A DNA stretch of 64,000 nucleotides from Porphyromonas pogonae (GCF_036320655.1 NZ_CP143258.1:496001-560000); one strand, 5' to 3'; counted from the first letter of the stretch, positions 44,814-55,576 are shown. The notes: generated by a model not told the origin, from the letters alone. Made by a program: numbers and translations.

Positions 44814-44935
44814 TTACAGTTAAAACACGATTGTATCTTAACTAAAACACGACAACATTTTAGTTAAAATACTCCAGTGTTTTAGTTAAACCACCGCCGT
44901 GTTATAGTTAAGATACCGTTGTATGATAACTATAG
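44814..44935. repeat. Six-unit phased palindrome array (44.8 kb)
   Basis: Central tetranucleotides start at 44818 (AGTT), 44840 (AACT), 44862, 44884, 44906 (AGTT) and 44928 (AACT), exactly 22 bp apart. Orientation of the asymmetric centre changes irregularly, and spacers differ. Confidence 0.9.
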
Positions 44936-45196
44936 TACGGCTGTATTTATATCAAATATCGAGGAGTGTCTTATCACCGGTCTTATTCTGTTTTTTGAAG
45001 GGATAATATCGTTTTTGACCACCATATTCAGGGTGGTTTATTCTCTGTAAGGCTTCGAAAAGTAATTTAGTTGACAGGCTATTAGCTCTTTGCAATTTAT
45101 TTTTTTACATAATCACAGAGTCTGTAAGTGTCATTATGATGCGCCGGGAGAGTATATCCTGACTTTTTGCTGTTTTGATTCTTTGCGTGGGTTATG
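44936..45196. other. Intergenic stretch after the 44.8 kb array
   Basis: No coding frame with supporting features. It lies next to the 3' end of the minus-strand kinase-like gene at 45197. Confidence 0.45.
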
Positions 45197-46159
45197 TTAG
45201 CGGTAAAATCGAGTGTATAGAAAACCACTGTCTTCCGCCGCAATGCGCTTGTGATACAGTGCTTTCTCATCGGGTGATGGGGGTGATAGCTCGCCTTGCT
45301 TGTGGATACGCAAGCGTCTTAGGGCATAAAAGCGCCTTACCTCTCTCATTTCAGCAGAGAAGAGCCCGTACTTACGGTAGGTTCTTTTGATGCTTTTGAT
45401 CTTCATGCGTTTGAGGTAGAAGTCCTTGCTCTCCTGCCGTATCTGTGTGGCCATAGCAAGGCTCTCCTGCGGATCTGCACTATACAGCCCCGCGTAGCAA
45501 GTAGCGAGGTAGCCGTGATCATGTTCCATGATGAGCTTGCGCAGGTTGTGCACACGCTGCTCCGTGGTCAAAGGCTTGGGATGGAAAATGATGCGGTTGA
45601 GGTCCACCAGATAGAAGTGGTATATACTCGCAGTGTCTTGATGATAGATGATATTGCCGGCTGAGAGATCGAGGTGTTCCACTCCTTGGTTGTGCAGATT
45701 GAGTATGTACTGCGCAAGGGCTTGCAACAGATCCGCATCAGGGCTGTCTGTCTGCATCAAGTCACGTATCTGTAAAGTATCGGGTATAAATTCGCAGGTG
45801 TAAAAACCTTTGTCAAAAAATCCCCACCTGTAATATTCCACATAGTCTACGGCAGTAGGATTTTCTATTCCCAGGGATGACAGTGTGGCCGCATTCTCAA
45901 ATGAACGTCTGCACTTCGTAGTGCGAAAGAAGGTGTAGGAGATCTTTTGCACCAAGTTGGGCGATGCAAAGGATTTGATCACAAGCTTGTGATGCGAATC
46001 CCGAGGCGAGTCAAATACCTTGAGTACGTTGCGGGCACGGTAGATCTCCGTGCCATCATAGTCAAATCCGGCAATGAGGCTGAGCAAGGCATCCTTCTGC
46101 GGTAGGTAAGAAGGAGCTATTGCAAAGTCTTTGAGTGTGTGCTGAGATAGGTCGGGCAT
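45197..46159 (-). CDS. LPS-kinase-like protein (Kdo/WaaP family)
   Basis: 320 residues. Protein-kinase-like fold of the lipopolysaccharide kinase group: nucleotide-binding Lys in KLVIKSFASP, catalytic loop GVEHLDLSAGNIIYH (HxDxxxxN), metal-binding LVDLNRI (in place of DFG). It probably phosphorylates Kdo or heptose of lipid A-core in the cytosol. Last gene of the minus-strand operon cysS-GT2-YfhO-kinase; it starts 31 bp after YfhO. Confidence 0.8.
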   Translation of the reverse strand: MPDLSQHTLKDFAIAPSYLPQKDALLSLIAGFDYDGTEIYRARNVLKVFDSPRDSHHKLVIKSFASPNLVQKISYTFFRTTKCRRSFENAATLSSLGIENPTAVDYVEYYRWGFFDKGFYTCEFIPDTLQIRDLMQTDSPDADLLQALAQYILNLHNQGVEHLDLSAGNIIYHQDTASIYHFYLVDLNRIIFHPKPLTTEQRVHNLRKLIMEHDHGYLATCYAGLYSADPQESLAMATQIRQESKDFYLKRMKIKSIKRTYRKYGLFSAEMREVRRFYALRRLRIHKQGELSPPSPDEKALYHKRIAAEDSGFLYTRFYR

Positions 46160-46190
46160 GTTTTTGTCTCTCTGTGTGACGTGTGGCCTT

Positions 46191-48752
46191 TTATCGGGTA
46201 GCGGATCCCGGGTTGTTACGTCTCCATCTCTTGTACAGAGGATAACCCACAGCCGCTATAGCTGCCAGCAGTAGGATTATCTGTGCTATGAAAGCCAGAG
46301 TCTCTGTGGTATGGATGGATTTAGGATCGAATATCATCTCCACCTTGTGGGCTCCTGCCGGGATCACCATACCTCTCAGGATGTAGTCCGTACGGAATAT
46401 GGAAGCAGGTTTGCCGTCGACAAACGCCTTCCAGCCATGAGGATAGTATATCTCAGAGAATACTGCCACACGGCTACGGGTATTGCCCTTGATGTCATAT
46501 ACCGCTTTGTTGGGCTTGTACTCTTTCAGTGTTATGGTGGCACTATCCTTGGTGGTTATGGGGGTGGATGCTGATTTGATTTCGTTGGTCTCGAATCTGC
46601 GATCTATCACCGCCGTAGTGTTGAGGATTACATTGTTCAAGGATTTCATCTCCTCGTTAGCATTATTTACCCACGCCACATCGTCTACAAACCATGCGGG
46701 GCCGAATGCTTGCGGGTTGTAGAGTACGGATATCTGACCGTTTTCCTGTGGCGCTATATAGTATCTCGTATCGAGCATGTTGAGTACTTGCTGGTTCTGC
46801 TTGGTGATCTGATGTTCTATGAGATCCTGGTAACGCTGTAGCTTAGCCGGGTGATACCCCCCTATGCTGCGGTGCTTATAGCTTGTGGTGGCATCGTTGA
46901 ATGTACTTACGGAGAGGTTGAGTACACGGTAGTGAGGATCTTTGTCTTGGGTGATTTCCTTGTCTGCATCCGTCACGGGATGAGCTTGTGCCTGCACTTG
47001 TGTGTTGTCGATAAAGTGTGAGTCGTTGAGGTAATTCTTGTCTACCACCCACAGGTCGGCAAGGGTGATGACCCCGAGTATGATCAATGCCGGTACTCGC
47101 TTGAGCTTGTCTATAGCATAGAAATACATCACAGCGCAACCTGCGACTATGACACCTAAACTGTACAATGCACTTGTGCGCAGTATATATTCGCGAGCCG
47201 ATTTCAGGGCGCTCATGATACCTGACACATCAGGGTGCCCTGCTACCTGACGAAACATCTCTTGCTCCTGCTTGCTCAGCAGTGTAGTAAACAGCGAGGG
47301 GGCAAGGACAAAAAGCAAGGCTATACCGGCTGTGACGCCAAGGCTTACTCCCAGAGCTGTTTTGTTTTTGAGTACAGGTTTGGGATCTTTGAAGAATTGT
47401 ACCAACGCCAGTATGGCGAGGGTGGGGATGGAAAACTCCGCGATCACAAGTATGCTGGATACTGTGCGGAACTTATTGTACAGCGGCATATAATCTATGA
47501 AGAAGCTTGTGAGGCTCATGAAATTGTGCCCCCATGCAAGCAGTATGGAGAATACCGTAGCTGCTATCATAGCCCACTTGATGGGCCCTTTGACAATGAA
47601 GCATCCCAAAAAGAATAAAAACAGCACAAATGCGCCCACATATACCGGCCCTGCCGTAAAGGGCTGATCTCCCCAGTAATGATTCATCTGTGACACCGGA
47701 TTGACATATATGGGGTTCACCTTTTCCATAGCTTTGATATCCTGTCCCATGTAGCCTGAAGCTCCCCCTTTGAAATCAGGGATCAGCAGTGTCATGGTCT
47801 CGCCTATGCCGTAGCTCCACTGGGTGATGTACTCTTTGTCCAGCCCGGATTTGTTTTCGTGATTGGACTGTGGTACGGAACCATCTTCTTGCTTGAGTGT
47901 GAGTTCGCTACCGCCACGCATGGTCTCTTTACTATACTCATACGTATGATACAGCCCTGATGCATTGATAGCGATACCTATGATACCCGATACAATGACT
48001 ACAGCCGTGGCTTTGAGGAAATGGGGGATGGTTTTGTTGCGTATAGCTTCGACCAGGTAGCCAATCATGAGGAAGAGCATGACAAAGAAGAAATAGTAGC
48101 TCATCTGTATATGATTGGCCATGATTTGTAGCGCGGAGAAGAAAGCTGTTACCACGGCTCCTTTGAGGTAGTTACCCTTGTAGCACCAAATAAGTCCCGC
48201 AATGGTGGGTGGTATGAAAGCCAGTGCCGTGAGTTTCCAGATATGGCCTGCCACAATGAGTATGATGAAATAGCTCGAGAAGGTCCACATCACCGCACCT
48301 ATGAGTGAGGGGAGGCGGCGCAAAGCCAGTGAGCGCATGAAGATATAAAAGCCTATGAGCATGGCAAAGATGAGCCATGCCTCACCCGGCAGGATGTCCA
48401 GAGGCTTGCGTAGCGTGAGTATGTCTTGTGTGGTTTGTAGTGCCTGGGTAGAGGGATAGCTGGGAGCTATCTGGTACATGGGCATACCGCCGAATAGACT
48501 ATTGGTCCAGTAAGAAGTTTCTCCTGTCTGCTCTTTGTAATCTCTTACATCCTGCGCGGTACCGCTGGCACCTGCCACGTCTTGCTGAAAGAGTTGTCTG
48601 CCCTCGAATACAGCAGGATAGAAGTATGCCAGAGAGATCGTGGCAAAGATAAGTACAACACCGAGGATGGGATATATTCTTTTCCAGACTGATTTCCATT
48701 GGGCAGGAGTCTGCGGCATGACGGAGTGAGTATTCTTCTTTTCGGATACCAT
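46191..48752 (-). CDS. YfhO-family multi-spanning membrane protein
   Basis: 853 residues with about 12-13 hydrophobic segments, the first at about residues 30-48, and a large extracytoplasmic domain near the C-terminus before the final helix. The pattern GYHPAKLQRYQDLI and a C-terminal GWKAFVDGKPA segment are typical of the YfhO (GT-C-like) family. In Firmicutes YfhO glycosylates lipoteichoic acid; in Bacteroidota the acceptor is unknown. Its position between a GT2 gene and an LPS-kinase-like gene suggests a role in envelope glycan modification. Confidence 0.88.
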   Translation of the reverse strand: MVSEKKNTHSVMPQTPAQWKSVWKRIYPILGVVLIFATISLAYFYPAVFEGRQLFQQDVAGASGTAQDVRDYKEQTGETSYWTNSLFGGMPMYQIAPSYPSTQALQTTQDILTLRKPLDILPGEAWLIFAMLIGFYIFMRSLALRRLPSLIGAVMWTFSSYFIILIVAGHIWKLTALAFIPPTIAGLIWCYKGNYLKGAVVTAFFSALQIMANHIQMSYYFFFVMLFLMIGYLVEAIRNKTIPHFLKATAVVIVSGIIGIAINASGLYHTYEYSKETMRGGSELTLKQEDGSVPQSNHENKSGLDKEYITQWSYGIGETMTLLIPDFKGGASGYMGQDIKAMEKVNPIYVNPVSQMNHYWGDQPFTAGPVYVGAFVLFLFFLGCFIVKGPIKWAMIAATVFSILLAWGHNFMSLTSFFIDYMPLYNKFRTVSSILVIAEFSIPTLAILALVQFFKDPKPVLKNKTALGVSLGVTAGIALLFVLAPSLFTTLLSKQEQEMFRQVAGHPDVSGIMSALKSAREYILRTSALYSLGVIVAGCAVMYFYAIDKLKRVPALIILGVITLADLWVVDKNYLNDSHFIDNTQVQAQAHPVTDADKEITQDKDPHYRVLNLSVSTFNDATTSYKHRSIGGYHPAKLQRYQDLIEHQITKQNQQVLNMLDTRYYIAPQENGQISVLYNPQAFGPAWFVDDVAWVNNANEEMKSLNNVILNTTAVIDRRFETNEIKSASTPITTKDSATITLKEYKPNKAVYDIKGNTRSRVAVFSEIYYPHGWKAFVDGKPASIFRTDYILRGMVIPAGAHKVEMIFDPKSIHTTETLAFIAQIILLLAAIAAVGYPLYKRWRRNNPGSATR

Positions 48753-48820
48753 AAGTTATATTGTTGTATTGTTTATCTTAATTAACGGATATTTGCCCCG
48801 ATATTGCCGAAGCTGTATTT

Positions 48821-49807
48821 TTAATTGTAAAAGGTGTTGTCAAAAGCGGTAAATTCCGGCTTGCGCAAGACGTATTTATTCCACCATGCTCTTATAAATC
48901 CCGAGCCGTATCCCAGTAGCTGTACATAGGATGCCGCTACAGCCATGAGAGCGATCTTGGGAGAGCGGGTTTGCCCCACAGCATCCACCCAAATGATAAA
49001 CGCCAGCAAAAGCAGAGGCAGCAACGCCCACAGGCTGAAACATGCCAGCACCAGCAGTGCTGCACAGCCCAAGGTAAATAGGGCGGGTAGTGTGTGTACG
49101 GCTTTCATGCTACCGGGGTGCCGCGTCTCGAGGTGTATACGTGCTATACCGGAATTGTGCACTTGTTTGAAAAACTTTTTGAGATCAACTCTCCTCTTGT
49201 GATAGACAAAGGCTTCAGGGAAGAGCAGTACTTTGTAACCACCCTTGAACAGTCGCAGGCTGAAATCGATGTCTTCGCCGAAACGCATATCTGAAAATCC
49301 ACCCAAAGCATTATATACCTCTTTGCGACAACCCAAATTGAAGCTTCGGGGGTAAAATTTGTCCATTTTTTTCTTGCCCCCGCGTATTCCTCCTGTGGTG
49401 ATGAAAGAGGTCATAGCATAGTTGATAGCCTTTTGCATGGGCAGGAAGTCCTGTGACGCAGCATCCGGTCCGCCGAAGGCATCGGCATGGGTCTCCATCA
49501 CTGCTTTGTGGACTTCGTAGAGGTATTGTGAAGGCAATACCACGTCAGAGTCCAGAATGATGAGGTAATCACCCCGGCTCAGTGTGGCACCTATGTTGCG
49601 TGCTTTTGCGGGACCACCGTTGGGCACTACATGATATGTGATATCAAGCCTGTTACTGAATTGCGCCACTTCTTCATCGCATTTTACCGAGGACCCGTCT
49701 TCCACGATTACGACTTCGAAGTCTCGATACGATTGCTTCGTGAGACTTTCCAGCAATTCCCGCACTTCGTCGGGTCTGTTATATACAGGTATGATGATCG
49801 AATACAC
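48821..49807 (-). CDS. Family 2 glycosyltransferase, membrane-attached
   Basis: 328 residues. GT-A fold: SIIIPVYNRPDEVRELLESL at the N-terminus, VIVEDGSS, and metal-binding DSD in LIILDSDVVLP. The acceptor region FGEDIDFSLRLFKGGY (ED motif) is intact. Two hydrophobic helices lie near the C-terminus (about 240-285). It starts 12 bp after the cysS stop, so it is co-transcribed with it. The sugar transferred is unknown. Confidence 0.9.
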   Translation of the reverse strand: MYSIIIPVYNRPDEVRELLESLTKQSYRDFEVVIVEDGSSVKCDEEVAQFSNRLDITYHVVPNGGPAKARNIGATLSRGDYLIILDSDVVLPSQYLYEVHKAVMETHADAFGGPDAASQDFLPMQKAINYAMTSFITTGGIRGGKKKMDKFYPRSFNLGCRKEVYNALGGFSDMRFGEDIDFSLRLFKGGYKVLLFPEAFVYHKRRVDLKKFFKQVHNSGIARIHLETRHPGSMKAVHTLPALFTLGCAALLVLACFSLWALLPLLLLAFIIWVDAVGQTRSPKIALMAVAASYVQLLGYGSGFIRAWWNKYVLRKPEFTAFDNTFYN

Positions 49808-49819
49808 TATACTATATCA

Positions 49820-51289
49820 TTATAATTTCCACTCTGCACCGTCTTTGGTGTCTTTGATGGTAAAGCCTATGGCTGTGAGCTCGTCACGTATCTTGTCAGA
49901 GGTAGCCCAGTCTTTCTTCGACTTGGCCTCGGCACGGATATTGAGCAAAAGATCTATGGCTTTGCCAAAGGCTTCGTTGCCTTCTGATCCCGCAGCTCTC
50001 TCATCCTTCAGTCCCAGAATGTCGAAAAGGAACAGGCGGTATGCAGTGCTGAGCTCATCCAGGTCGGCTTGAGTTATCGAAGCCTGTCCGTTGTGAACGG
50101 AGTTGATGGCTCTGGCTGCTTCGAAAAGCTGTGCTATCACCATGGGGCTGTTGAGATCATCATTGAGGGCTTCATAAGATTTACTGCGAAGGTCACTGAT
50201 CTCTACCGTGGATTGTGCACTTGTTTTCAGGTTGTCCAGCAATGCTGCTGCATCCAGCAGGCGTTCCAACCCTTTTTCCGATGCTTGTAAGGCTTCATTG
50301 CTGAAGTCTACCGTGCCTCTGTAGTGGGCTCCAAGGATAAAGAATCTGATGGTCATAGGGCTGTAAGCCTGTACCAGAGCAGCATGCTCGCCGGTAAAGA
50401 ACTCGTCGAGGGTGATGAAGTTGCCCAAGCTCTTGCCCATCTTCTGCCCATTGATGGTGATCATATTATTGTGCATCCAGTAGTGTACCATGGGTTCGCC
50501 CTGAGAAGCTACTGCCTGAGCGATCTCGCACTCATGGTGAGGAAACACCAGGTCCATACCACCCCCGTGGATGTCGAAGTGATTGCCCAGATATTTATTG
50601 CCCATAGCGGTACACTCGCAGTGCCATCCGGGGAAACCCTCGCTCCAAGGGCTGGGCCATCTCATGATATGCTCTGGCTGGGCTTTCTTCCACAGTGCGA
50701 AGTCGAGCCCGTTTCTTTTTTCGCTTTGGCCGTCCAGTTCACGGGTATTGTTCATCATATCTTCGATATTACGCCCGCTCAGTACTCCGTACTTATAATC
50801 TTTGTTGTACTTCTCTACGTCGAAGTATACAGACCCCTCGCTTACATAGGCGTAGCCTGCGTCAAGGATGCGCTGTACCAGTGCTATCTGTTCTATGATA
50901 TGCCCTGATGCCATGGGTTCTATGCTGGGAGGCAATACATTGAGCCTATCCATAGCATGGTGATAGCGCAGCAAATAATACTGTACCACTTCCATGGGTT
51001 CCAACTGCTCCAGCCTTGCTTTCTTGGCAATCTTATCTTCCCCCTCGTCAGCATCGTGCTCCAAGTGACCTACATCAGTGATGTTACGTACATAGCGTAC
51101 TTTGTAGCCGAGATGCTGAAGGTAGCGGAAAAGCAAATCGAAAGTGATGGCAGGTCTGGCATGTCCCAGATGCGCATCGCCATAAACAGTGGGGCCACAT
51201 ACATAAAGTCCTACATGTGGTTCGTTATAAGGTATAAACTGTTCTTTCTTACGGGACAGTGTATTATAGATGTGCAAAGGATGTTCCAT
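49820..51289 (-). CDS. cysS: Cysteinyl-tRNA synthetase
   Basis: 489 residues from ATG 51289 ([18 protein letters not shown]). Class I synthetase: HIGH-type HLGH in [16 protein letters not shown]-type KMGKS in [13 protein letters not shown], and zinc ligands in [18 protein letters not shown] and HHECEIAQ. First gene of an operon whose other members are envelope genes. Its promoter is at 51320-51349. Confidence 0.96.
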   Translation of the reverse strand: MEHPLHIYNTLSRKKEQFIPYNEPHVGLYVCGPTVYGDAHLGHARPAITFDLLFRYLQHLGYKVRYVRNITDVGHLEHDADEGEDKIAKKARLEQLEPMEVVQYYLLRYHHAMDRLNVLPPSIEPMASGHIIEQIALVQRILDAGYAYVSEGSVYFDVEKYNKDYKYGVLSGRNIEDMMNNTRELDGQSEKRNGLDFALWKKAQPEHIMRWPSPWSEGFPGWHCECTAMGNKYLGNHFDIHGGGMDLVFPHHECEIAQAVASQGEPMVHYWMHNNMITINGQKMGKSLGNFITLDEFFTGEHAALVQAYSPMTIRFFILGAHYRGTVDFSNEALQASEKGLERLLDAAALLDNLKTSAQSTVEISDLRSKSYEALNDDLNSPMVIAQLFEAARAINSVHNGQASITQADLDELSTAYRLFLFDILGLKDERAAGSEGNEAFGKAIDLLLNIRAEAKSKKDWATSDKIRDELTAIGFTIKDTKDGAEWKL

Positions 51290-51319
51290 AAAAATATGTG
51301 GGTGTATTACTATAATACG

Positions 51320-51349
51320 CAAAGATACTCAAGAATGATTATTTGACAA
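51320..51349 (-). promoter_or_regulatory. Promoter of cysS operon
   Basis: On the minus strand TTG (51349-51347), 19 nt, TATCTTTG (51327-51320). The start codon is about 31 nt downstream. Confidence 0.7.
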
Positions 51350-51485
51350 CATAAATGTAGCTGATTGAATCAAATGATAGTTTTAATTGCGTTTTCATGT
51401 CGGTTTTATTTCTTTCAAAAAGTCTATTCTCTCATGAATAATGTTTAGCTTTGTGTCATATGATAAAACTAAAGTGAAAAAGTCC

Positions 51486-52568
51486 ATGGAGAATAATTTT
51501 TGTGTAATCATGGGTGGAGGCATAGGTAGTAGATTCTGGCCGTTGAGCCTGGAGAGCTATCCTAAGCAGTTCTTAGATTTTTTTGGGTTGGGTAGGTCAC
51601 TTCTTCAGATGACTTACGATAGATTTCTCAATTTTGTTCCCAAAGAGAATATTCTCATAGTCACCAATGAAAATTATGCCCAAACAGTTCGAGAACAACT
51701 CCCGGAGTTGAGCAGCTCACAGATCCTTACAGAACCGACCAGACGTAATACAGCGCCCGCCATAGCGTATGCCTGCTATAATATTTATGCCAAGAATCCT
51801 GAGGCCAACATCATCGTAGCTCCCTCTGATCATTTGATTTTGAGAGAGAATGAGTTTGTCAAAGCTGCAGAGAAAGCTTTGAATTTTGTGCGTGAGCAGG
51901 CACAGCTGGTCACACTGGGTATAATGCCTTCGCGACCTGAAACCGGATATGGATATATCCAGATGGCTGATGATAAAATAGGAGACTTCATACAAGTAAA
52001 GACATTTACGGAGAAGCCCAACAGAGAGATGGCCGAAGTATTTATTCAGAGCGGCGAATTTCTTTGGAATAGCGGCATGTTTGTGTGGAATGTCCGTAGT
52101 ATACTGAAAGCCTTTCGTCAGCATCTTCCTGAAATCAGCTCACTGATGGATGAAGGTCTCGAAAATAAGTTCAATACTGATCAAGAGCAAGACTTTATTC
52201 ACAAAGCATTCCCTTTGTGCCCGAATATTTCTATTGATTACGGCATTATGGAGAAGGCTGAAAATGTGATGGTCTTGCCTGTGGATTTTGGCTGGGCAGA
52301 TTTAGGTACATGGGGCTCTCTTTACGAGCTTAGTCCGAAAGATGAGCAGGAGAATGTATCCCTCAAAACCAAATCAATGTTCTATGAAGCCCACCGCAAC
52401 ATCGTCTCGGTAGATGACCCCGATAAGTTGGTTGTAGTGCAGGGGATAGACGATTGTGTGATCGCGGAGGCCAATAATGTCTTGCTCATATGCAAACAAG
52501 ATCAGGAACAGCGGATAAAACATTTTTCCGCAGACGCCTCCATCAATTTTGACCAGAAATATAATTGA
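51486..52568 (+). CDS. manC: Mannose-1-phosphate guanylyltransferase
   Basis: 360 residues from ATG 51486. Nucleotidyltransferase signature CVIMGGGIGSRFWPLS, PTRRNTAPAIAYA, PSDHLI, TFTEKPN, FLWNSGMFVW and FGWADLGTW. It makes GDP-mannose for polysaccharide synthesis. It is the monofunctional short form without the phosphomannose-isomerase domain. The frame is open to 51441 but the family begins at 51486. Confidence 0.93.
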   Translation: MENNFCVIMGGGIGSRFWPLSLESYPKQFLDFFGLGRSLLQMTYDRFLNFVPKENILIVTNENYAQTVREQLPELSSSQILTEPTRRNTAPAIAYACYNIYAKNPEANIIVAPSDHLILRENEFVKAAEKALNFVREQAQLVTLGIMPSRPETGYGYIQMADDKIGDFIQVKTFTEKPNREMAEVFIQSGEFLWNSGMFVWNVRSILKAFRQHLPEISSLMDEGLENKFNTDQEQDFIHKAFPLCPNISIDYGIMEKAENVMVLPVDFGWADLGTWGSLYELSPKDEQENVSLKTKSMFYEAHRNIVSVDDPDKLVVVQGIDDCVIAEANNVLLICKQDQEQRIKHFSADASINFDQKYN

Positions 52569-52673
52569 CAAACTATACAGGAACGGAAGTCTAACGCCCC
52601 AAAGACTTCCGCTCTTTTATTATACTATTACCGATACAGGGCATTTCCTTTTTTACCTTATATACAATACCGG

Positions 52674-53990
52674 ATGGAAAGCTTACTTCATTACTTATGG
52701 CAGTATCAGCTATATGACAAGCTCGAATTTGTAACTTCTAATGCATATAGTGACAACACAATAGAAATAATTGATCCCGGCCAACTCAATCATCACGCAG
52801 GACCTGACTTCTTCAATGCAAAGGTCAAGGTAAATGATCTCACTCTTGTTGGTAATATTGAGATTCACCTCAAAAGCAGTGATTGGGTCAAACATCGCCA
52901 CCAACATGACCCTGCTTACGACAATGTAATACTACATATTGTGGCTGAGCATGACACTCCCTGTTATAACTCACAAGGCAAACCCCTTGATACCGGGGTA
53001 ATGTATATCCCTGAGTATACACGGCTCGAAGCTCAAAGAATGTTGCATCACGATGAGTTTCCGTCGTGCTCCCTGCGATTGCCCAATCTTGATAATATAC
53101 AGAAGATCCAATGGCTTGATAGACTTACGTCCGAGAGACTGGAACAAAAAGCAAATAACATATTACAATCCTACCAAGAGTGCCGAGGCAATTGGGGAGA
53201 GGTCTTTTATCGCTTGCTGATGCGTTACTTTGGATTTGGTCTCAACAATGATGCTATGGAGATGCTGGCACGGAGCATACCTTTCAGTATAATACAGAAA
53301 CACCGCAACAATATGATGCAGATAGAAGCTGTATTGATGGGACAGGCTTCCTTGCTTCCCGAAATACCGGAAGACGACTATACCTACAAGCTAAAAACCG
53401 AGTATGAATTTATGCGACATAAGTTCTCTCTCAAACCGCTGCCTCGTGGTGTATTCAAGATGCATCGCATACGTCCTGCAAACTTCCCCCACAGGCGTAT
53501 TGCTCAGGTGGCTTCTATATTACACAGAGAGGAGTTCCTGCCCGACAAATGCCTTTACACTACAAGTCTGGGTGATCTTGATAAATTCTTCGAGACTACT
53601 ATATCCAAATACTGGGAAAAGCACTACCATTTCAAAAGCAATGAGACTATACAAAATATATTCTCCGGCAGGTTAAGTGATCTGGGTATTAAAATTCTTT
53701 TGATCAATGTCGCTATTCCATTCATCTTCGCCTATGGAATAAAAGAGCAGAATGAAGAGCTGAAAGTGCGCGCCATAGATTTCTTGGACAAAATTCCGGC
53801 AGAGAATAACCGCTATACCCGACAATTCAAGAAGCAAGGCATTCGAGCCAAAACGGCTGCGGAAAGTCAGGCGCTTGTGTGGCTATCCAAAAACTACTGC
53901 GAGAAGAAGAAATGCTATTATTGCCAGTGGGGCCGATTGTTTCTGACTACTCCTTTGGTCAAGGGGAATATGCCTAACACTGGTGTGTAA
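52674..53990 (+). CDS. DUF2851-family protein
   Basis: 438 residues. It begins MESLLHYLWQYQLYDK and has GPDFFNAKVKVND, VGNIEIHLKSSDWVKHRHQHD and YDNVILHIVAEHD, a conserved Bacteroidota family known as DUF2851. The ordered D...ExH...SSDW...H residues look like a metal-binding or nuclease-like centre, but this is inference only. The C-terminus has CEKKKCYYCQWGRLF with three closely spaced cysteines (possible metal ligands). It lies about 105 bp after manC on the same strand. Confidence 0.8.
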   Translation: MESLLHYLWQYQLYDKLEFVTSNAYSDNTIEIIDPGQLNHHAGPDFFNAKVKVNDLTLVGNIEIHLKSSDWVKHRHQHDPAYDNVILHIVAEHDTPCYNSQGKPLDTGVMYIPEYTRLEAQRMLHHDEFPSCSLRLPNLDNIQKIQWLDRLTSERLEQKANNILQSYQECRGNWGEVFYRLLMRYFGFGLNNDAMEMLARSIPFSIIQKHRNNMMQIEAVLMGQASLLPEIPEDDYTYKLKTEYEFMRHKFSLKPLPRGVFKMHRIRPANFPHRRIAQVASILHREEFLPDKCLYTTSLGDLDKFFETTISKYWEKHYHFKSNETIQNIFSGRLSDLGIKILLINVAIPFIFAYGIKEQNEELKVRAIDFLDKIPAENNRYTRQFKKQGIRAKTAAESQALVWLSKNYCEKKKCYYCQWGRLFLTTPLVKGNMPNTGV

Positions 53991-54088
53991 CAGTGTTTTT
54001 ATTACCTGAAGAATCCTGTATAAACAATATCACGGAGCCTCAACAATAAATTGCGAATCCGTGATGTATTATATATGTGTATGCGGTA

Positions 54089-55576
54089 TCAGTACGCTGT
54101 GCTCTGTGGGTCGAAGTTAGTCCATTTCGCAGCCCAGTTATCGCCTTGAGCAAATGCTCCGGCATAAGCAACTCTGCTCAATCCTTTCAGCTTGGCATCT
54201 GTGAAAGAAGCTGCGTTGAGTACCGGGCTTCCTGCTATGGGCATATAAGTAGCATTAAGCTTCATGTCACTGTAACTTGCCTTTGATTTGTTCTTGTTGG
54301 CGGGAAGGAGGAAGTACTCTACCGAGAATGGAGTCTTGGTGTTGTCTGTGGTGATACCTCCATCAGTAGAATAGACAGAGACTAATTTTTTATTTACATC
54401 AGTTCCGGGAATACCCACCTGTGCCATTAAGATGTTTTGCACCTTAAGTTCTCCGGCAGTTGCTGCACCCTGTGTAGCCGAGCCTTTGTCATTCTCGATG
54501 ATAATGCCTACAGGCCATCCTGCGATAACAGAGTTGAAGATGCTGAGGTGAGAGTTACGTCTTATCTGAATAGCTGACTGGAACAATCCCAGTTTTGAGC
54601 CGTTGTTCGGCGCATTTCCATCCGCATTGATATAGGTATTGTTGTTTTTAAAATCAGGGTTATTGACCATAGGACCTATCAACGTTACGTTGGAAAAGAC
54701 TGCCGATGTATATGGAGCTTTGGTGCTGCCGCTACCGTCATTGTCCGATTCAAAGCTGTTGGAGTAAGATCCGTCCGCAATGCGACCATCTCTTACCGAA
54801 AGCGCAAACTGCACCTTGCCGGAATAGCCGAAGTCAGTATCGAAGTCATCATCCCATCCTCTGTAAGCAATCAAATGCGTAGCATTGACCGTACCGCCAA
54901 ACCACTCGAATGAGTCGTCATTGGAGTGTGATACTTGTATGTGATCTAGCTTGGTCTTTGATCCTACAGATCCTAATGTAAGACCGTTGATTTCATTGTC
55001 CGGAGTAAAAGGAGTACCGGCAAACTCTATTCTCACATAGGAGAGTACACCGGAATTGTCTTCGTCATTGTCTCCGCCGAATTTAGTGCGCAACCCGCCT
55101 TCTATAGTTGCAGTTCCTTGGTTGTTTCTTGCATTGCCACAGAGGATAATGCCGCCCCAATCTCCCGGTTTTCTCATGCCTTTGGGCTGGTTACTGGTAA
55201 ACACAATAGGAGCGTCAGGAGTGCCTTGTGCGTATATCTGTGCACCGGGCTCTACTACCAACGCAGCTTTGGTGGCCTTGTCCCCTTTGATCACCGTTCC
55301 CGGTTCTATAGTCAGTGACGATCCTTTGGTAACGTAGATCCAGCCTTTCATCACATAAGTACCTTTTTTGAGGAGGTATTTACCACCTTTCACTTCGTAG
55401 GCATTGGTGCCGTCGCCAATAATATTACCGTCGAGTACCGGCATTGCTTTCATGTCGCCTGTTCCCGGTATAGGAGTCGGTATGGTTTTAGTTGTGTTGC
55501 TTTCGCCACAAGAGGAAAGCCCCGTCAGTGCTAATAAACTCATTGAAAGGATAAACAAACTTTTTTTCATTTTCAT
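54089..55576 (-). CDS. Lipoprotein with right-handed beta-helix-like repeats, partner of TonB receptor
   Basis: 495 residues from the ATG at 55576 (or 55570). Lipoprotein signal with ALTGLSSC. Residues about 70-200 hold the conserved start of a Bacteroidota surface family (VMKGWIYVTKGSSLTIEPGT, VFTSNQ, GDWGGIILCG), followed by parallel beta-helix-like repeats (VRIEFAG, HIQVSHSNDDSFEWFGGT, GWDDDFDTDFGYSG). The Asp-rich stretches may bind metal. It starts 40 bp after the large receptor gene and is co-directional, so it probably forms a receptor/lipoprotein uptake pair analogous to SusC/SusD. Ligand unknown. Confidence 0.8.
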   Translation of the reverse strand: MKMKKSLFILSMSLLALTGLSSCGESNTTKTIPTPIPGTGDMKAMPVLDGNIIGDGTNAYEVKGGKYLLKKGTYVMKGWIYVTKGSSLTIEPGTVIKGDKATKAALVVEPGAQIYAQGTPDAPIVFTSNQPKGMRKPGDWGGIILCGNARNNQGTATIEGGLRTKFGGDNDEDNSGVLSYVRIEFAGTPFTPDNEINGLTLGSVGSKTKLDHIQVSHSNDDSFEWFGGTVNATHLIAYRGWDDDFDTDFGYSGKVQFALSVRDGRIADGSYSNSFESDNDGSGSTKAPYTSAVFSNVTLIGPMVNNPDFKNNNTYINADGNAPNNGSKLGLFQSAIQIRRNSHLSIFNSVIAGWPVGIIIENDKGSATQGAATAGELKVQNILMAQVGIPGTDVNKKLVSVYSTDGGITTDNTKTPFSVEYFLLPANKNKSKASYSDMKLNATYMPIAGSPVLNAASFTDAKLKGLSRVAYAGAFAQGDNWAAKWTNFDPQSTAY

